From: Schistocephalus solidus
Lineage: Eukaryota; Platyhelminthes; Cestoda; Diphyllobothriidea; Diphyllobothriidae
Length of the DNA: 64,000 nucleotides
Direction of reading: 5' to 3'
Assembly (NCBI GenBank): GCA_017591395.1
Contig: WEDG01002880.1
Span: 1 to 64,000 of the forward strand
Shown: piece by piece, positions 11,168 to 24,872 of the stretch
How the letters are laid out: every line of letters starts with the position of its first letter
Position numbering within the stretch: position 1 is the first letter of the stretch
Position numbers and translations under genes: made by a program
Notes under the pieces: model-generated
The model's input: only the letters and a program-made list of their open reading frames with translations
What the model was told of the DNA's origin: nothing
The model's database searches: none

Positions 11168-11239
11168 CCACCGAGGCCGCCAAATTTTTCACAAGTGGGT
11201 CAAAGGAATTATTAAAATCTGCCAAAATGCTCTACTAAG
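11168..11239 (+). repeat. Inverted fragment ending the tRNA-repeat array
   Basis: The sequence CCACCGAGGCCGCC, then TTTTTCACAAGTGGGTCAAAG and the linker through CTCTACTAA, is the reverse complement of the repeat tail seen before each unit. The switch happens at a shared CCACCG. Copy 3 can therefore snap back with its own tail sequence at 11050-11095. Confidence 0.8.
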
Positions 11240-14200
11240 TGGTCATTTATTGGATGCCCGCTGTATACAGTTTTTACTGGGAGGCCATAACGTTTCCCTG
11301 CCGTCTGCAGAAGCCATTGGCTAAAATACCAGCTTCAATAAGTGTTCCGTGGATGTTGTTCGCAGAAAAGCTATTGACTGGTTCATGGTGCCAGAGAAGG
11401 TATGGTGGGAGATCAAAACACCGGGAGGCAACTGAGAAGGTAAAACTACTCCATTGAATAAATCCAGCATATTTATTCAGCTTCCGGAATGGCCCACCAG
11501 TGGTCCAATTTGCGCAACACAGTCTGCGTCCGAAGACGTGGTAATTATCTCGATGTCTTTACACTTAACGCATTAAGGTTTAAACGTTATTAACTTTGTG
11601 ATATTTATTTTAATCGTGACTTTGTGATTTATAACTCTTTTCATAATGTTCATAACATATTTCCTTTTTTTAGGAACCATCACCGAATGACAGCAGCCAT
11701 GTGGACAACCAATGACAAATTTATCCTGTGCATGTACAGTGTTATTTAACTATTTGTTACAATAAAATACTTAGCAAATTTCATCTTCCTATATCGTATT
11801 TCATGAGTGAGTGGGTACATCTCAGAAATAGCTTGAATGCATGCAAACAGAAGCCATCATAATTGTATAAAATTGGGCCGTTTATAGAACAATAATTAGG
11901 GGTACATCAGAAGTGGCTGATTATGGTGGAGAAGTCTATATGTGGTGGTCGTTCGATATAAAGAAAATGGGGCTGCTACTGCGAGAAAATCGTGGGGTCC
12001 CGCTGCGCAAATTTTTCCAGTGAGGGGGCCACACCGTCAACTTTACCTCCTCTGGCCCAGGGGGCCAGGTGGGGCTGGTGCTCGTAGGGAATGGAAAGAG
12101 AACAAAAGAAAACGTAAGGTGTTCACCACCATTTCATGAACGATATGAAAGTCATCGTAATCCAACCCTCGAAATACTTAAAAAGAAATTAAAAAGGGAA
12201 AGTCCTCATAATATACATAGTATGGCACGTTTAGGATTTCATCTTAAGTTCTATCTAAATTTATTAGTCGTTGACCGACATATCAGCATGTCAGCTTAGG
12301 AAATACTCTTTTCCTGTGACGTCCCTGCCAGCGCAATCAAGCGAAAATCTGTTTGCCTTAGTCAAACGCATCTTAAATAGTATAAAAGTGGAAGAAGAAA
12401 ACACCAATTCTCATGAAGGCATGTTAGAATGCATACTAGAAATTTAGGCTGTTTGGTAACGGCGGTCTGTCTACTACCCTGAATCTGGAAACATCTTCAA
12501 CATAATATACATTGAAGGACTACTTTCCAAATTGATTCTACTTGTGGTGTTTATTAAGTCATTTGTTTAGATGGACAAACATTCTGTTCATTAAGAACTT
12601 AGGTTTAATTAGCTAACCCGACTTTTTCCGTTTTCGAAAGTTGCCACATTTCTAAACAAATTAGTATTTCTAAACAACGTTATATTAATTGTTAAACCTC
12701 AATATGCCATCTTTTTAAGAAAGGTCGCTTTTTAACTGCTGTAAAACTTTAGGGAACGCAGTGTAGGCTGATTTCACACAATGGGCCTTTTCTCATGACA
12801 TCCATGAGATTTAACGAGATAGGGCACGTACTTTATTTAGCAAATGTGTAGATAACTGACGCCAGTTATTTAATTTTAGCTAATTCAACGGGATCAGCTC
12901 ATATCTTCAAAATTTACATGTCAATTATTCTATCGATGAGTGACAACAATTGGAAACGTGAGCTGTTCGCGTCATGATCCTTTGCAACGCATTATTTTAT
13001 ATATATGTTTCCAGTTTCCAGTTACAAGCTTAAAGTCCAACCGATCTGTATTAAAGACTGGACCTATATCAGGGCGGAGTAAGAGTCAGTCAAAGAAGTA
13101 CAGGTGAAATTGGCTTCCAGAGGCGACATAAAGAGACCGAAGTTACTAGTAGACATCATCCAATTTATCAAAACAGGAGAAAAAATTAGGGCAACTTGGG
13201 ATTCAGAATAGTACGAAACAAGCACTTATAAAACTAAGAGAGTATGGATTGAAGTAAATTTTCTCGCCTACAGATGACTTAACGTCTCATTGTAGTGATC
13301 ACATCTTGTAGTTCTAATGAAAAAATTTGAAAGATGAAACGAAAAGTACAAGTTAATAGATATTTTCACAAATTTCTGACGTCATTTAAGAAATTGGAAG
13401 TAATACAAACTGACTGTAGTTTAGCTTAATCGTGGCCTTATAGCCCTAGCCAAGTCAATTTTAACTTACCACAAAAAATGCATGCACCTCCCTTCAGATG
13501 ACTTCGATCATATCCTTGTTTATAAAAGTGAGTGCAGAGTTGGAAATATCGTGATGTTCATATAAGGTGGCATATCATGGATTATCTATTCCGAACTTGG
13601 AGATTAGTTGTGGAGCTTTAAGATAAATAATAAAAAAATATTATTGGGTACCCATAAGGGCAACGACGTGGTTAATAAAAATAAAAAAATAATTTCCTTT
13701 TAGTTTTTGAACATTTAAGCATAAACAACAGTGTTCAGTTTGCATTTATAAAAACGGAATCTGGTGTGAAAATAGGTTGAGGAATATAAACAATATTTTT
13801 TTAAAAAGATTTCATTAAAAAGACAAAACGAATGTGATTTGATTAGTTTTCGAGACGAAAGCTGTTGCCCATGGGAAGGCAAACTTTTGCGTGGGACAGG
13901 ACCTCTGTGTAGGTGACAATAGATTGGGGTACGAAAGGTTCGTCGTTAAGCAAGAATTTCCTAAACTGGATGAGACTGTTCGCCACAGGTGTGGTTAAAA
14001 TACTTTTGGGATGTCAGCAGATGCAACCGTAACTTTTTCGAGATAGGAAAAACCAACCGTGATCAATCACAGTGCGCTTGGAGTCCAGGCAAGGAGAGGC
14101 CATTTAGGGCTGTGAAGATCATCAAAGCTCAGGGAGAGGCGAACAGGCTTGTAAGTTGCTGACCGAATAAAATATCAGCAACTCACAAAAACCGAGGAAT

Positions 14201-14348
14201 TAAGTGGGATCGTCAACATATCGCCTGAGGTTAAGATAAGGAGATCACATCGAAAACCACGGAAATCATCACCGTAGGACGGGAGGCGTTCGACAGTTGA
14301 ATCGTTGTAGTCCGACAATATCTACCATGTGAAACACAGAAGAAAGTT
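11240..14348. other. No gene recognised
   Basis: AT-rich spacer. A GC-richer patch at about 11960-12080 is open in two frames but matches nothing I know. No RNA gene or recognised mobile element. Confidence 0.5.
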
Positions 14349-14490
14349 GCAGGGACGGTGACGTGTGTGCAAATTAGTTTAACGTGATAGTAGCCTTTGA
14401 TTGCATCAACCGCACTCTCTCTTCCCTTACCCGCCTATGCCTGATGTCATGACATATTCAAGAAGACCGGAGGCGGGCGCAAGTGGCAGG
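14349..14490 (+). repeat. Unclassified dispersed repeat, copy 1
   Basis: This copy shares ordered blocks with 36305-36435 and 63069-63210. They are (G)ACGGTGACGTGTG, a GTGATAGTAG segment, a CGCACT..CTC..CCCTTA..C segment, and AGAAGACCGGAGGCGGG near the end. Copies are diverged but colinear. No coding potential, no clear tRNA head and no terminal inverted repeats were seen. Confidence 0.6.
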
Positions 14491-17400
14491 CGCGGTCAGA
14501 GCCGCTTCTGCGTGTGTTACGACACCTGGCCCGGATCCCATGGAGTGGGAAATGGAGGAGCAATAGCAATGGATGTAGCAGTCAATTAAAACAAGTAGTT
14601 GTAATAATATAAGTGCGGGTAGGGCAGTAGGACTTATTTTAGGGTGCAGGACTGAAACAGACAGTAATTACGTAAAGTTTTCTGGGTGAGTGGCTTAGAT
14701 TATTTAAATTCCAACACAAAGGTTCTGGGCAACGACATGAGGTTTTAGAGAATGTTTGTTCGAATGGAAGACCTATTTGGATGCAAAAAGAGCAAGGGTT
14801 AAGAAGTAGAACAAAGAAGCAGCGGAATACATTTGAGGGAATCCCACGTGACCTGTGACTGGTCAACTGGGTGAAAACTACAATAACTGGAATGGTATAG
14901 CTATAGTCAATGCAAAACAGAAAAAAGTTTCCATTTTTGCTAAGGTTCGCTCATTGTCATCTCTCAGTAAAATAGCTACTGGATCCAATGCGGGGGAAGA
15001 GTCTTTGAGTAAAAACTGCATACTTTTGATAATGCCGTGGTCACAGGCATTCTTTAAACCAAAATTAGTAAACCAATATGTGAAGAAAACTAATAACGAA
15101 CATTAAATAGAGTCTTAAATTCATTTCCGATAGGAAAAATCATGTGATATGAACCCGCGTATCTGCTCAGCCTTTGCAAAATACTATCTGCATGGTGTTA
15201 TAAAGTAAGCTTATTGGTATAACTTTGGCCTAGATCCTTTTTTTCTGGATCATCCTTGGAGTTAGTTTCTTTGAAAGATTTTGGGGCCAGGATGATTGGC
15301 GGGGCCAAAAATCCTCAGACTGCATTGGCAAGAAGAAAACTCTATTGGCCAAGGTGAACTCTATTTCGACAATTTAAGTACATCGGATTTAATTTAATCA
15401 AAGCGAACACTTTCAGTGTCCTCAAAATATAAATAAACACTCGCATGACCATCTCATTTCTGAATTCAGATTAAATATAATTGCTGTAGAGCGGGAAGGG
15501 TAGTGAACCCAGAACCGTGCTTTTAGCATGCCACTCGTGATCGTGTGAGCTGTTGAGAAGCTATTACGAACCTTGGCTTTTTATATTGGTTTGATAAGTA
15601 AGACCCGATGAATTCGAGTAGGGAAGGTCGGACGTCCAGTTCATTCAATTTTACGAAAAGAGGTGGACGCCATCTGTTTAGTTATAAGATTGAAAAATGC
15701 TAAGAAAAACGTTCAAAACTATTTTTCAGGTAAAAATCCCTGCTCATTGGTACCCAGAAGCTGCTTAACTAGACATTGTAACCGATCTTCTAAAGAGATT
15801 TGTTGGAGATGGGGTTTTATGTACTCCCCGAAAATGTTTTACATTAGATCAATATGCAAACTTGAAATCTTAATGGATACCTGATCACTTGCATACTTCT
15901 GGGAAACATATGCTCGAAATATAAACTGACAATAGATGAATAAGTAGCATGTGAGGTTCCGCCACCTCATTGATAATCGAGGTTGAATATTATCCATTAC
16001 AAAGTGGTGAGAGTTTTAAACGACTTATGAGTTTCTGAATTAGGTCCAAAAAGATAACGATTGAAATGATTGTGCTATCTGAAAGTGGACGACAGAATGG
16101 CATGGGTTCGGACTCAATATTAAGGTGTTTTGCAAATAATGCACTAAGAAATTTCTGCCCTTTTATTGTCATTGATGAGAAAGATGTCGTCGTCATTCAA
16201 CAAAGGGAGAAGTGAGAGGGAGATCTTTAAAGTCAACGGGATATAGTTTTCAGATATTGCATACTGAGAATAAAACACGGATAAGATTGTTGGTTGTTAA
16301 CATGAAAAAACGGGAGACTAGAAGGAAGATAGAAGTCATTGGGGAAGGCAAGCAGTTAGAAGAATCTTTTCGATCAGATTCGGATTAAGTTTTTGAATCA
16401 CGTCGTTATGATGGCATGCCTCAGATGATTTTATTTGACAATGCGAAGGACTTAGTTGATATGGCAAAGTAATTGGTCTAGCTGATGTAGCTAGATTACA
16501 GACATGCCAGCGGAGGTACCAGGTGAATTAGCAAACGACAACTGGGGTTTTTGATATGATGGAGGTCGAAAAAGAAGTAAGTTGCTTGAGTGTGTGAGCG
16601 AGAGGTAGAAGTAAGGGAGAACAGTCAGTTAAAGTTCACAGGAATAGAAGTAACTGACCCCTAAAGTTTTAATTTCATATAAGGGGAGTTATGGGCATTC
16701 AGCTAAGAAGACGAGGGTTTATTTGAGGAAAGGGACAGATTATTAGACCCCTGGTAGAAAGAGCAAGGCAATAGAAAATTAAGAGATTTCTGGAAATACG
16801 AGCTTGGTGGGCGAATTTTGATTCGACTTCGGTTGGTGAAAGCAGTTTAACTTAATTAGGCGAATCTTTGTTACATAATGGCAGTCGTTTGGCATCCGAT
16901 ATTTTATAGTTGCATCTACAGTAGCAGAGGAAATCAACCGCAACATTGATTGGCCATTAATAATATAAAAGTTAATAAGAACTAACAGTTCTTTTTTTCT
17001 GTTAAGGGATTCGCTGGCCACCAAGGGAAAAAGAGATTCTAGACGTACACATTCTTCAGAAAAAATATTAGAAATGTCCTGGTCGACCTATCTTCCCAGG
17101 GCTGATAACATGGTGCCAAAGTTCAGCATAAAGTCGGTACAATTGTATAACATAGGCATTTCAAGCTGCCTAACATTAACAACAAGAGGAAAATGGCCAG
17201 CTATGCATAGATACAGAGGCCAACGGCTTTCGATGACCCATGAATTTTGCTATATCTTATATCGAAGTAAGCTCTAGCTGATTAATTAAATCTCCTGACG
17301 GATTTTATGGTTAAATGTCAGTGAGAATTTAACGATGGGAACATGTACACCGTTGCAGACAATTAAATTTCTCTAAATACGAATTACGGAATGCAAGGAG

Positions 17401-18504
17401 CAATCACAGGTACAATTTTGTCAAACTCGAAGGGAAAATGGCAACCAGAAATTCTAAAATAAAAGGCCCGTGTTTACCGAAATTTTCTTTCAAAAGGACT
17501 TTAAATTATTTGGTCCCAAAGAACAATCTTTCATATAAACTCGTTCACTTATCTTCAAATTTGAAACAAATAGTCTTAGTCCTTGATGTTACCGGAAGGA
17601 TTAAATTCAACCTGAACAGTTCAAAACTGCAGATGCTGCACTCATCAGCTACTATCTGACGAGGTCTTTCGCTGGCACACTAACCTGCCAGCACCTGGCA
17701 CGCCCACGACCTTCTTGCTCCGCGTACTGGAGGGGTTTTGACGGGGAAGACGGTAACAACAGACTATGATATTGATGGGCAATTCACTGATGTGCCCACA
17801 TTTTGCCTCGCACAATGAAAAAAAATGCACAAAGGAAGGATGAGTTTTCGTCTTTCCTGTTTCGCGTTTACGAAACAGATTTCCTCGCACTTTGAACCCA
17901 CAGCCTAAAAGCAGGCAACCCGGCCGTACAGACCCTACGCTGCTTTCACTCTCAAGAAATAAGTCACAAGGCACGATTTAATGGTAAGGAATAATGCTTA
18001 AAGAGATAAATTAAACATAATTTGTTTGTATAGAAAAATAGATTGCGAAAAATATGACCAGCCATAAAGTTCGTCCTTCCTCCTCTTTCACACTAAATGG
18101 GCAGCATAGTTTCCTTAAACCTCAGTGGGTTCTGACAATAGAAGATATCCATTCTTTAGAATTGAAATTTGCTATAAGAATGTGGAGAAACTATGAATAA
18201 AAAGCATCAAAATATTAACATATCTTACCTATAGCTTAGCTGTAATGAAAAATAAATGCTTATGTCTACAGTTAAACAGACATTTATACGTACATGATAA
18301 AAAATACTGATAGAATTACTACTGCCGTTGAGTTTTATTTCCATTTTTTAAAATGGGCAACCAAACTATTTGGTAGACTGGAATTCTGCCTCTTATAGGC
18401 AATACAGAGGGAATATGAACATTATCTTCATTCAAAGAATTAAACTATGCGTATCAAATAGCCGGTTTTAGACTTGGCAATAACGTAAAAATCTTCCGGT
18501 AACC
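14491..18504. other. No gene recognised; possible RT-like scrap at about 15990-16200 (-)
   Basis: Mostly anonymous sequence. On the minus strand a DDIFLIND block followed about 40 codons later by FLDLI has the spacing of the catalytic DD and FLD boxes in Penelope-like RTs. The neighbouring RT blocks could not be found, so no element is called. A weak tRNA-like T-arm (minus, about 15500-15520) was also left uncalled. Confidence 0.4.
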
Positions 18505-18653
18505 TAAATAAAATAGCGACAAATTACGCCATACTAGAAATTCGAGCCAACTTCATCTCCCATCGAGTGATTGAAGAACTGAACAAACTGCACAGTTCGG
18601 TTGTTCTGACTGAAACTGTTGAAGCATTTAAAATAAGAGTTTATGAGGTGTAG
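18505..18653 (+). pseudogene. 3' end of a CR1-like LINE ORF
   Basis: An open frame ending at a TAG (18651-18653) encodes RANFISHRVIEELNKL, HSSVVLTETVEAFK and IRVYE. This is the R..F...RVV..WN.LP..VV....V..FK..LD signature that ends CR1-like RT proteins. Nothing upstream was recognised, so only the last ~40-50 codons are supported. Non-LTR elements commonly insert as such 5'-truncated stubs. Confidence 0.55.
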
Positions 18654-21600
18654 CTTGGTGGCCTTATATTTAGTTCAAATGAAGGACTGATAAAATGTAC
18701 CCATATCGCTATAGAAACAGACATGTTTTTTCAGCATATATCTGTATATAAGGATTCAAATGCACTCTGGTTACCCTTTAAATCTGCAAAATAATAAAAT
18801 ACTGGAACCCTAAGAGTACACTTCTGTGCATGAAAAAGAATCTTTTAGGAAGACGTGATTTTCTAGAAAACGGCAACCCTAGTGATTATATGAGAATAAC
18901 ATTAAGGATAAAGAAGAAACCACATCAAGTCAAACCAAAGTAGTTCACTCCGAAAGTCAAACCTCTATAAGCTGAACTGTGCTTCCACCACCCACAAACA
19001 CAAATATAATACGTTAGCACCGTAGGTATCTTAAAAATCATGAATGTGAAAAGGAATTTTTCTGCAGCTGTCGTGTTTTTGAAACACTAGGTTAAAAGGA
19101 CCTATTAATTAGTTTTCCCAATGGGTGGGTGGAAACAAATGATGGTGGCAGAAAATGTTAAAGTGAAAATATCGTCCAATGGGGGCTTTTCAAATAAACA
19201 CGTACTGTGGTTACGAGGACATCACTGAGACATGTTATGGTGGACAACCTATCGAGGAAGTTTAAAATGCTTTTGATGAGCAATTACTTTGATAGCCAGC
19301 GTTACAAAAGCCATTAGCTTCAGGACAACAACATGCAGTCTGTTCCGAAATTACGAAACTAACTGCCTTTCATACAATTTTGACAACGTTACTATATTCC
19401 TCCAGGTTTTGCTTGATGAAGTAAAAATGACCAATTTTAGCATTAATACGATTTTATCCAAAAAGCGGAAATACTAATGGTTAAAAAATGGCTGGCCCAA
19501 TCTTCAAGACCAATCGCAGTCTTGTCACTGCCTGAATTTAAAAGAATATGTGATTTACTTACATCTCGAAATATCGTTTATAACTCGGCTAATTAAAGTG
19601 TGTTTAGAGCCCGGCCACTTACCCACAACTTTTATCCATATAGAGCGTCTATGTATTTGATTTGGGTACCTTGGCATATATTATCGATAATTTCTACGGC
19701 AGATTACCGAAAAAGGGCCACTTATCTTCCCTGCCTGATTGACGTCCAGTCGGTTGCGTTCATCCCGGATAAGTTTGCCTGCGTATTACCCAACTGTGTC
19801 CGTGTGACTTTAAAGCTCACAAATGCTTTCGTACAGCTCACTGACAAGTTCGTTCGAAAATTTCATTTTTTCTTTCTTACTCGTTCTTAGTGCGAATCCA
19901 ATTAAACTTTAACCTATGGACGATGATTTCCCCGTTGCTCACAAAGTTAGGAAAGGCCTCCTTTGCCCTTGGGAAACACTGCCGTCCATTGCGTTAGCCC
20001 GACCTAATAGATTTTCTCTTAATCCAGCAAATGGCGCCTAGACTGCGGGTGCGTGACCACACACTCGTTTCTTCATTTTGCGCACCCAGGAGGTCGGAGA
20101 TCTCAGTATGTAGCCAGTTTTCTGGCGTCAATGAACTTCTTACTCCTTAGCTTTATGGCCGCCAATCACCCAGCAGATTGCGGAAAAGCGTCCCCTGTCA
20201 CTTTTCCATGCCTTCGCCAATGGCAGCAGCCAGTTAATATTATTTTATGTCCTTCATTTAAACCGGTCAGGAATTTCATATCCTAAATGGTAAGATCTGT
20301 AGTTTCTGCTTATGCCTTATCTTACTGTTTCCCCTGATTTCCTTTAGACTAACCGATTTTTGATCTGGTTGCCTGCTTCTTTACGTGAAAGCGTTCTCTC
20401 AGGCACATCCGATTGATGATCCCATGCGCTCACTAATCTTTGGAAGCCAGCAACATAATTTCAGCCTATGCATACGTCCTGAAAATAGCGATACCTAGCA
20501 CGATTTTTGTCTTTACGTAAAACTGCTAAATTTGCGTACATCTGCCTAGTTCTGCTCCAGCAGGCTTCTTTACTTTCTGATATAGTTAGCTATGTTTTCG
20601 GGCGGTCAGTCTTCCCAATAACCAGAGGCATATCAGTGAGTTCTGCAGTACAGCTTGCAATTAATTCCATCCAATTACTCAAATTAATTAAGCAGACATC
20701 CTACACAAATATGGTTTTCTCACTCTGGGCACCTTTTTTCCCGCTGTTTCGTTCACAAGTCCGTACGTATCTCCCGTTGCTTCGTTGACGCATGGCATAT
20801 TCAATGTCTTCGGATTTTATAATTTGAAAATTTTATATTTCGACTACAATAATTTAAATTTTCGTATAATTTTGACCCAAACTTGCCGGTACACATGCAT
20901 TTATGGTTTTCAAACGACCTATTGCATACATTCCGTCAAAGAAAATTCACACATCTCTCTAAGCTATCAGAAGAACGTCACATAATGCTCATACAATTTT
21001 GCTTTCGGCATGCACCATGATAGAGACTTTATAAACAGCATTGATAAATGGACAGATAGGATGCTTTCTGATAAGACACTTCATGGGTTTTTAACAAATC
21101 TTAATTGTAAACCTTCTTCTTAAAAATCGCCACATATACTTCATTAAACTTTAAAATTTAAAGCTGTAATTTTTGATAAATAGTTTTTATGAGTTTTCTA
21201 TAAAATGTATTTCAATTTATATGGCATCGAAAATTGGTAGGAAAAATGCATAATACTTCCGGTTTTCAATTCTGCCGCCAAGTGCAGGGAAGCTTGTCAA
21301 AACCAGCATTTTGAAGTGTATGAATGATGTTGGGATGAAGCTGCATGACATGAAATATAACAACTATGCTTAAACAGTTCTTTCGAATCAAAAACACCTT
21401 CAAAGTTTCGGTTGACATTTCGTCAGGTAAGCAGTCTAGTGTAATGCTCCTGTTTTGCTTATTTTTAACTTGCTTTCCACAAGCCGTAAGATATTTGCTC
21501 ACCACAGTTTTCAGTTGTGACTGTCATGTCTAATTTTCTTTACCGATATGAACTATGATCTGCTGCATCAAAATCTCGCCTTGTTCAGAACCTGCCAGTG

Positions 21601-24600
21601 ACACTCCTACAGTCATCGTACACGATAAAGAAATGGCTGGAAATAGTGTTTTTTGGGAAGAAATCCATCTTTGGTTGTTAGAAAACTGTATTGCCCGATG
21701 TTTACGACAAATTCAACCTTAAATCACCTTACCATTTTAATCGTAGAAGTCCACGGCGTGAAGAACCTCTAGTGTATGAGGAAGTCATATAACTATTGAT
21801 CAGCCATCTCATTGTCATCATTATTTCTTGTAATACATGGAACTATTGGGTGTTAAATCATTGGTCTCACCAAAACTAGAATGGTCTACACAGCATTATC
21901 TCTAGAATGACCTTGAGTTCAAACCCTTCATTACAACTGCAACAGCCCTCCTGATTGAAAACATAAGAACGATGTCTATTTATTAGAAAAAGCGGTTGAT
22001 AAGAATTTATTTTAGAAAGCGCATAAAAACAAGATGTAAAACATCAAAAACTGAACACCCACGATTTTTCGGAATATTTGGACTTCAGTAATATTAAGGA
22101 AAGCAAAGCGTTACTTTTCTAGTTCACTAGAATGTAACGTGCAAACATGGCGTATCTCCTCAGGATCAAAGATTTTGGGCTCAGTCTAAAAGTTGATATG
22201 AATGTTTGAGCTGGAATCCACAGGCTGCTTTGGAATAACCGTGCAATTTGCATAAGCACAAGATCGGTGAAAAGCGCATATCTGGGTTTGGGCTAGTACC
22301 TATGTTTTCAGTTTTGTATATCACTCAGCAGTTTTAAACAAAGCATTCCTCCCCATCTAGCATAAAATTAATGAGCTAGTTTTTAGGAAGCTCACGTCGA
22401 GAATGAAACATGCTCGTCTTTTCCAAAAAAATATTGTTGAAGCATTACATGCCTCACTTTCAATTGGTAAAATAGCACACTATTTAAGTATTAATTTGAG
22501 GCGCTAGAATTGAAACGAGCAACTGCGATAACATTAAGTCCAATACTACTATGTTGCCTAATAAAAATAGTTTTGACATTATGATAGACATTTTCTACGT
22601 CCTACGACCTCATCACAAAATCAATCCTTTTCTATGTGAATGCTTATCGAACAAGTTAAGTCAGAAGTTCAGGCATACCGGAAGTTGACGGAAGTTGCAA
22701 CTTTTGGAAAGATTTCATTTCCAGTTTTTGCATATAAGTATGAATTTTCCGAATTATTTTTAGTTAACTTATGTTTGTGCACAATTATACTTGTTGGCCT
22801 TAATTCTACCGCAATATTTTCGAATATCTTAATAATGCTAATTGCATGCAAAAATACATATTTTACATAACAACTGGCTTCCTTAATCGACAACGTCTTC
22901 CTTAAAATCCAAGAAATACGGAAATTCTGATGTACTGTTCACACTAGATAACAACTTAATCGTTTATCCATCCTCCTCTTCAGGGTGACTGAATGGGTTA
23001 TTTTGTTCACTGCTGTCCTTGTTTTGCTACTCCACGACAGGGCTACGTACTAAAGCTGTCAGTCATGGTGAACAGCACTGTCTTACTCCCCAATCCAAGT
23101 GGCCTTGAAATCGGCACCACTGTTGTTACTAAAGTCGCACAATTCAACCGACTGAGATGATTTCTCTGGCACTAAGAATCAGCAACCCTAGTATATGGAC
23201 TGCGAAAAAAACTTTGGCGAGGCAGACGCAACCGACGCTGCGATGGGCATCCAAACGTAAAAGTTCAGTGACCTAAATACATTTGTTTACATAACCATGC
23301 ACTACAGCTCTGATTATAAGGTTTACAAAATCTAGAAAACAGGAAGCTGGTGTGGACAACATAGTATCTATGCAATTTCCACTACAGTTGAGGCAGGAAA
23401 TAAGATGATCCATTATCGGAATGCCAATGGTTATGCAGAAGCCCTGAGTTAACTTATTTTAGCCCTGTTCACAAACAAGCACCAATAGATTTACCGAATA
23501 CGTTTGCAAAACCAAACTTACTGACGATCGAATCTAACAGGTGAGTTCATTTAATATCTCGATCACTGCTGTCGTATTCCATGGTAGGTAGCGTCACGAA
23601 GGAAATAAGTACTTAAATTCACTATTTTGCTCAATAAATAAACTCTGACACCTATCTAAATCCTCACTGCCTTCGTACAATATCAGCTCATGTCAACAGG
23701 CAACATCATGCAAGAAAATAAACTGACCACTTTACATTTTGTGGACGGGCAGAAGCGTTGCAGGTACTAATATAAATTGGATAAGTCAAGGCAAACATTA
23801 GCAGCCCCTCCGTGCAGAATTTTCTCAAAAATCACGATTTGTTTGGGAAAAAACTAAGATAAACAATATTTCAAAACCCTAGAACGTGCACATAGATATG
23901 CACCATGAAGCTCAGGACTCACCTTCCAAAATCAACGAGGGCTACATGACACGGGTATTTATCAAATTCTAGACCATTGCTGCCTTTTAAGTAGGAATTT
24001 ATATGTGACCAGGAAACAGTGCAGAGTAAATTCTGATAGCTCAAGTCCCAATACAAGTTTAGTTTTAATGACCATTTACACAGAAACATACATGTAAAAA
24101 TAAAAATCCGAATAAAGAAATGTCCACGAAGCATGCTTTAGCGATCTTACCGGATTTTGCATGATGAGCTGTTTCACCACCATATGCAGTGATTTAAAGA
24201 ATTTTGGCGCACGAATTTTTCCAATGGACGTGTTAGTCCCCTCGTCTGCAAGCCCCTGACAAGTTCCTTTTTGCATGGCGGTCGGGAACAGGCAAAAGCT
24301 GTTAGATGAGCCAAAATTAAAATGCAGACGGGGGGAAGGGGGGTGACAGCGGCCTTAGGGTTGCCGCGGGAATCGACCAAGCGAAGAAAGGCCGGAAATA
24401 TCACATCCTTCGAATTCTCCCAAACATGAGCTGGTAACAGAGGCAATGTTTTTTCGATAGGTAACATCACAATTCTCGGCCTTGTTTATGCGAATCAACA
24501 GATTTTGAAATGGTTCTGCATGAAGTTTCGCTCATTTTAAGAGAAACAAAGCCACCACAATACGGGAATGATAATAAGGGTTCAGAGGTTGAGCTAAAGG

Positions 24601-24686
24601 AAATGGCTGACAGTACACACCGCAAAGGAAAGTGCACCATCTACCAGTTAACACTGGAGTGGGTAATTTAAAAGTATTAAAAAGGG
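18654..24686. other. No gene recognised
   Basis: Six kilobases of AT-rich sequence with only chance-length open frames. No RNA genes, LINE motifs or inverted repeats could be recognised by eye. Confidence 0.5.
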
Positions 24687-24872
24687 ATTGCTTGATTAGG
24701 CTTATCACAGGGAATCTAGCAATGTTCATCTGCCAATAATACTAGCCGCTGTGCGGCTGCTGGCGGGAATCGAAAGAAAGTTCCAAGATTTTGCAGAACG
24801 ATTGCATCTCGTGCGTGATCGGTGAAGCATCCATCCGTCAAAGAGGAAATTGCTTGATTAAGCTAATCACAG
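24687..24872 (+). repeat. Short direct repeat pair
   Basis: ATTGCTTGATTA followed by GGCTTATCACAG (24687-24710) recurs as ATTGCTTGATTA with AGCTAATCACAG (24849-24872). They are 162 bases apart and flank a segment with a CTGCTGGCGGGAATCGAA motif that resembles a reversed tRNA T arm and partly resembles 28925-28945. Confidence 0.5.

Larger units (their letters stand above)
10449..11239 (-). repeat. Tandem array of three tRNA-containing repeats plus inverted fragment
   Basis: Three units of about 304-305 bases lie head to tail. Read on the minus strand, each has a ~200-base body, then an 82-base tRNA-like sequence, then a short tail containing GTTTTTCAC and CAAGTGGGTCAAA, then an A/T-rich linker. 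The units differ from each other by a few percent. At 11168 the array switches to an inverted copy of the tail and linker. Other copies in the window are a solitary one at 34733-35017, degenerate ones at 55141-55360 and 59405-59600, and a fragment at 48143-48185. Confidence 0.85.

Noticed and set aside
15495..15560. tRNA-like T arm on the minus strand
   Set aside because: Only the GGTTCTGGGTTCACTACC stretch is tRNA-like; the acceptor and D stems do not pair.
15990..16196. Minus-strand YVDD/FLD-like reverse transcriptase remnant
   Set aside because: The spacing is suggestive, but upstream blocks such as GSP and downstream PLE motifs could not be found.
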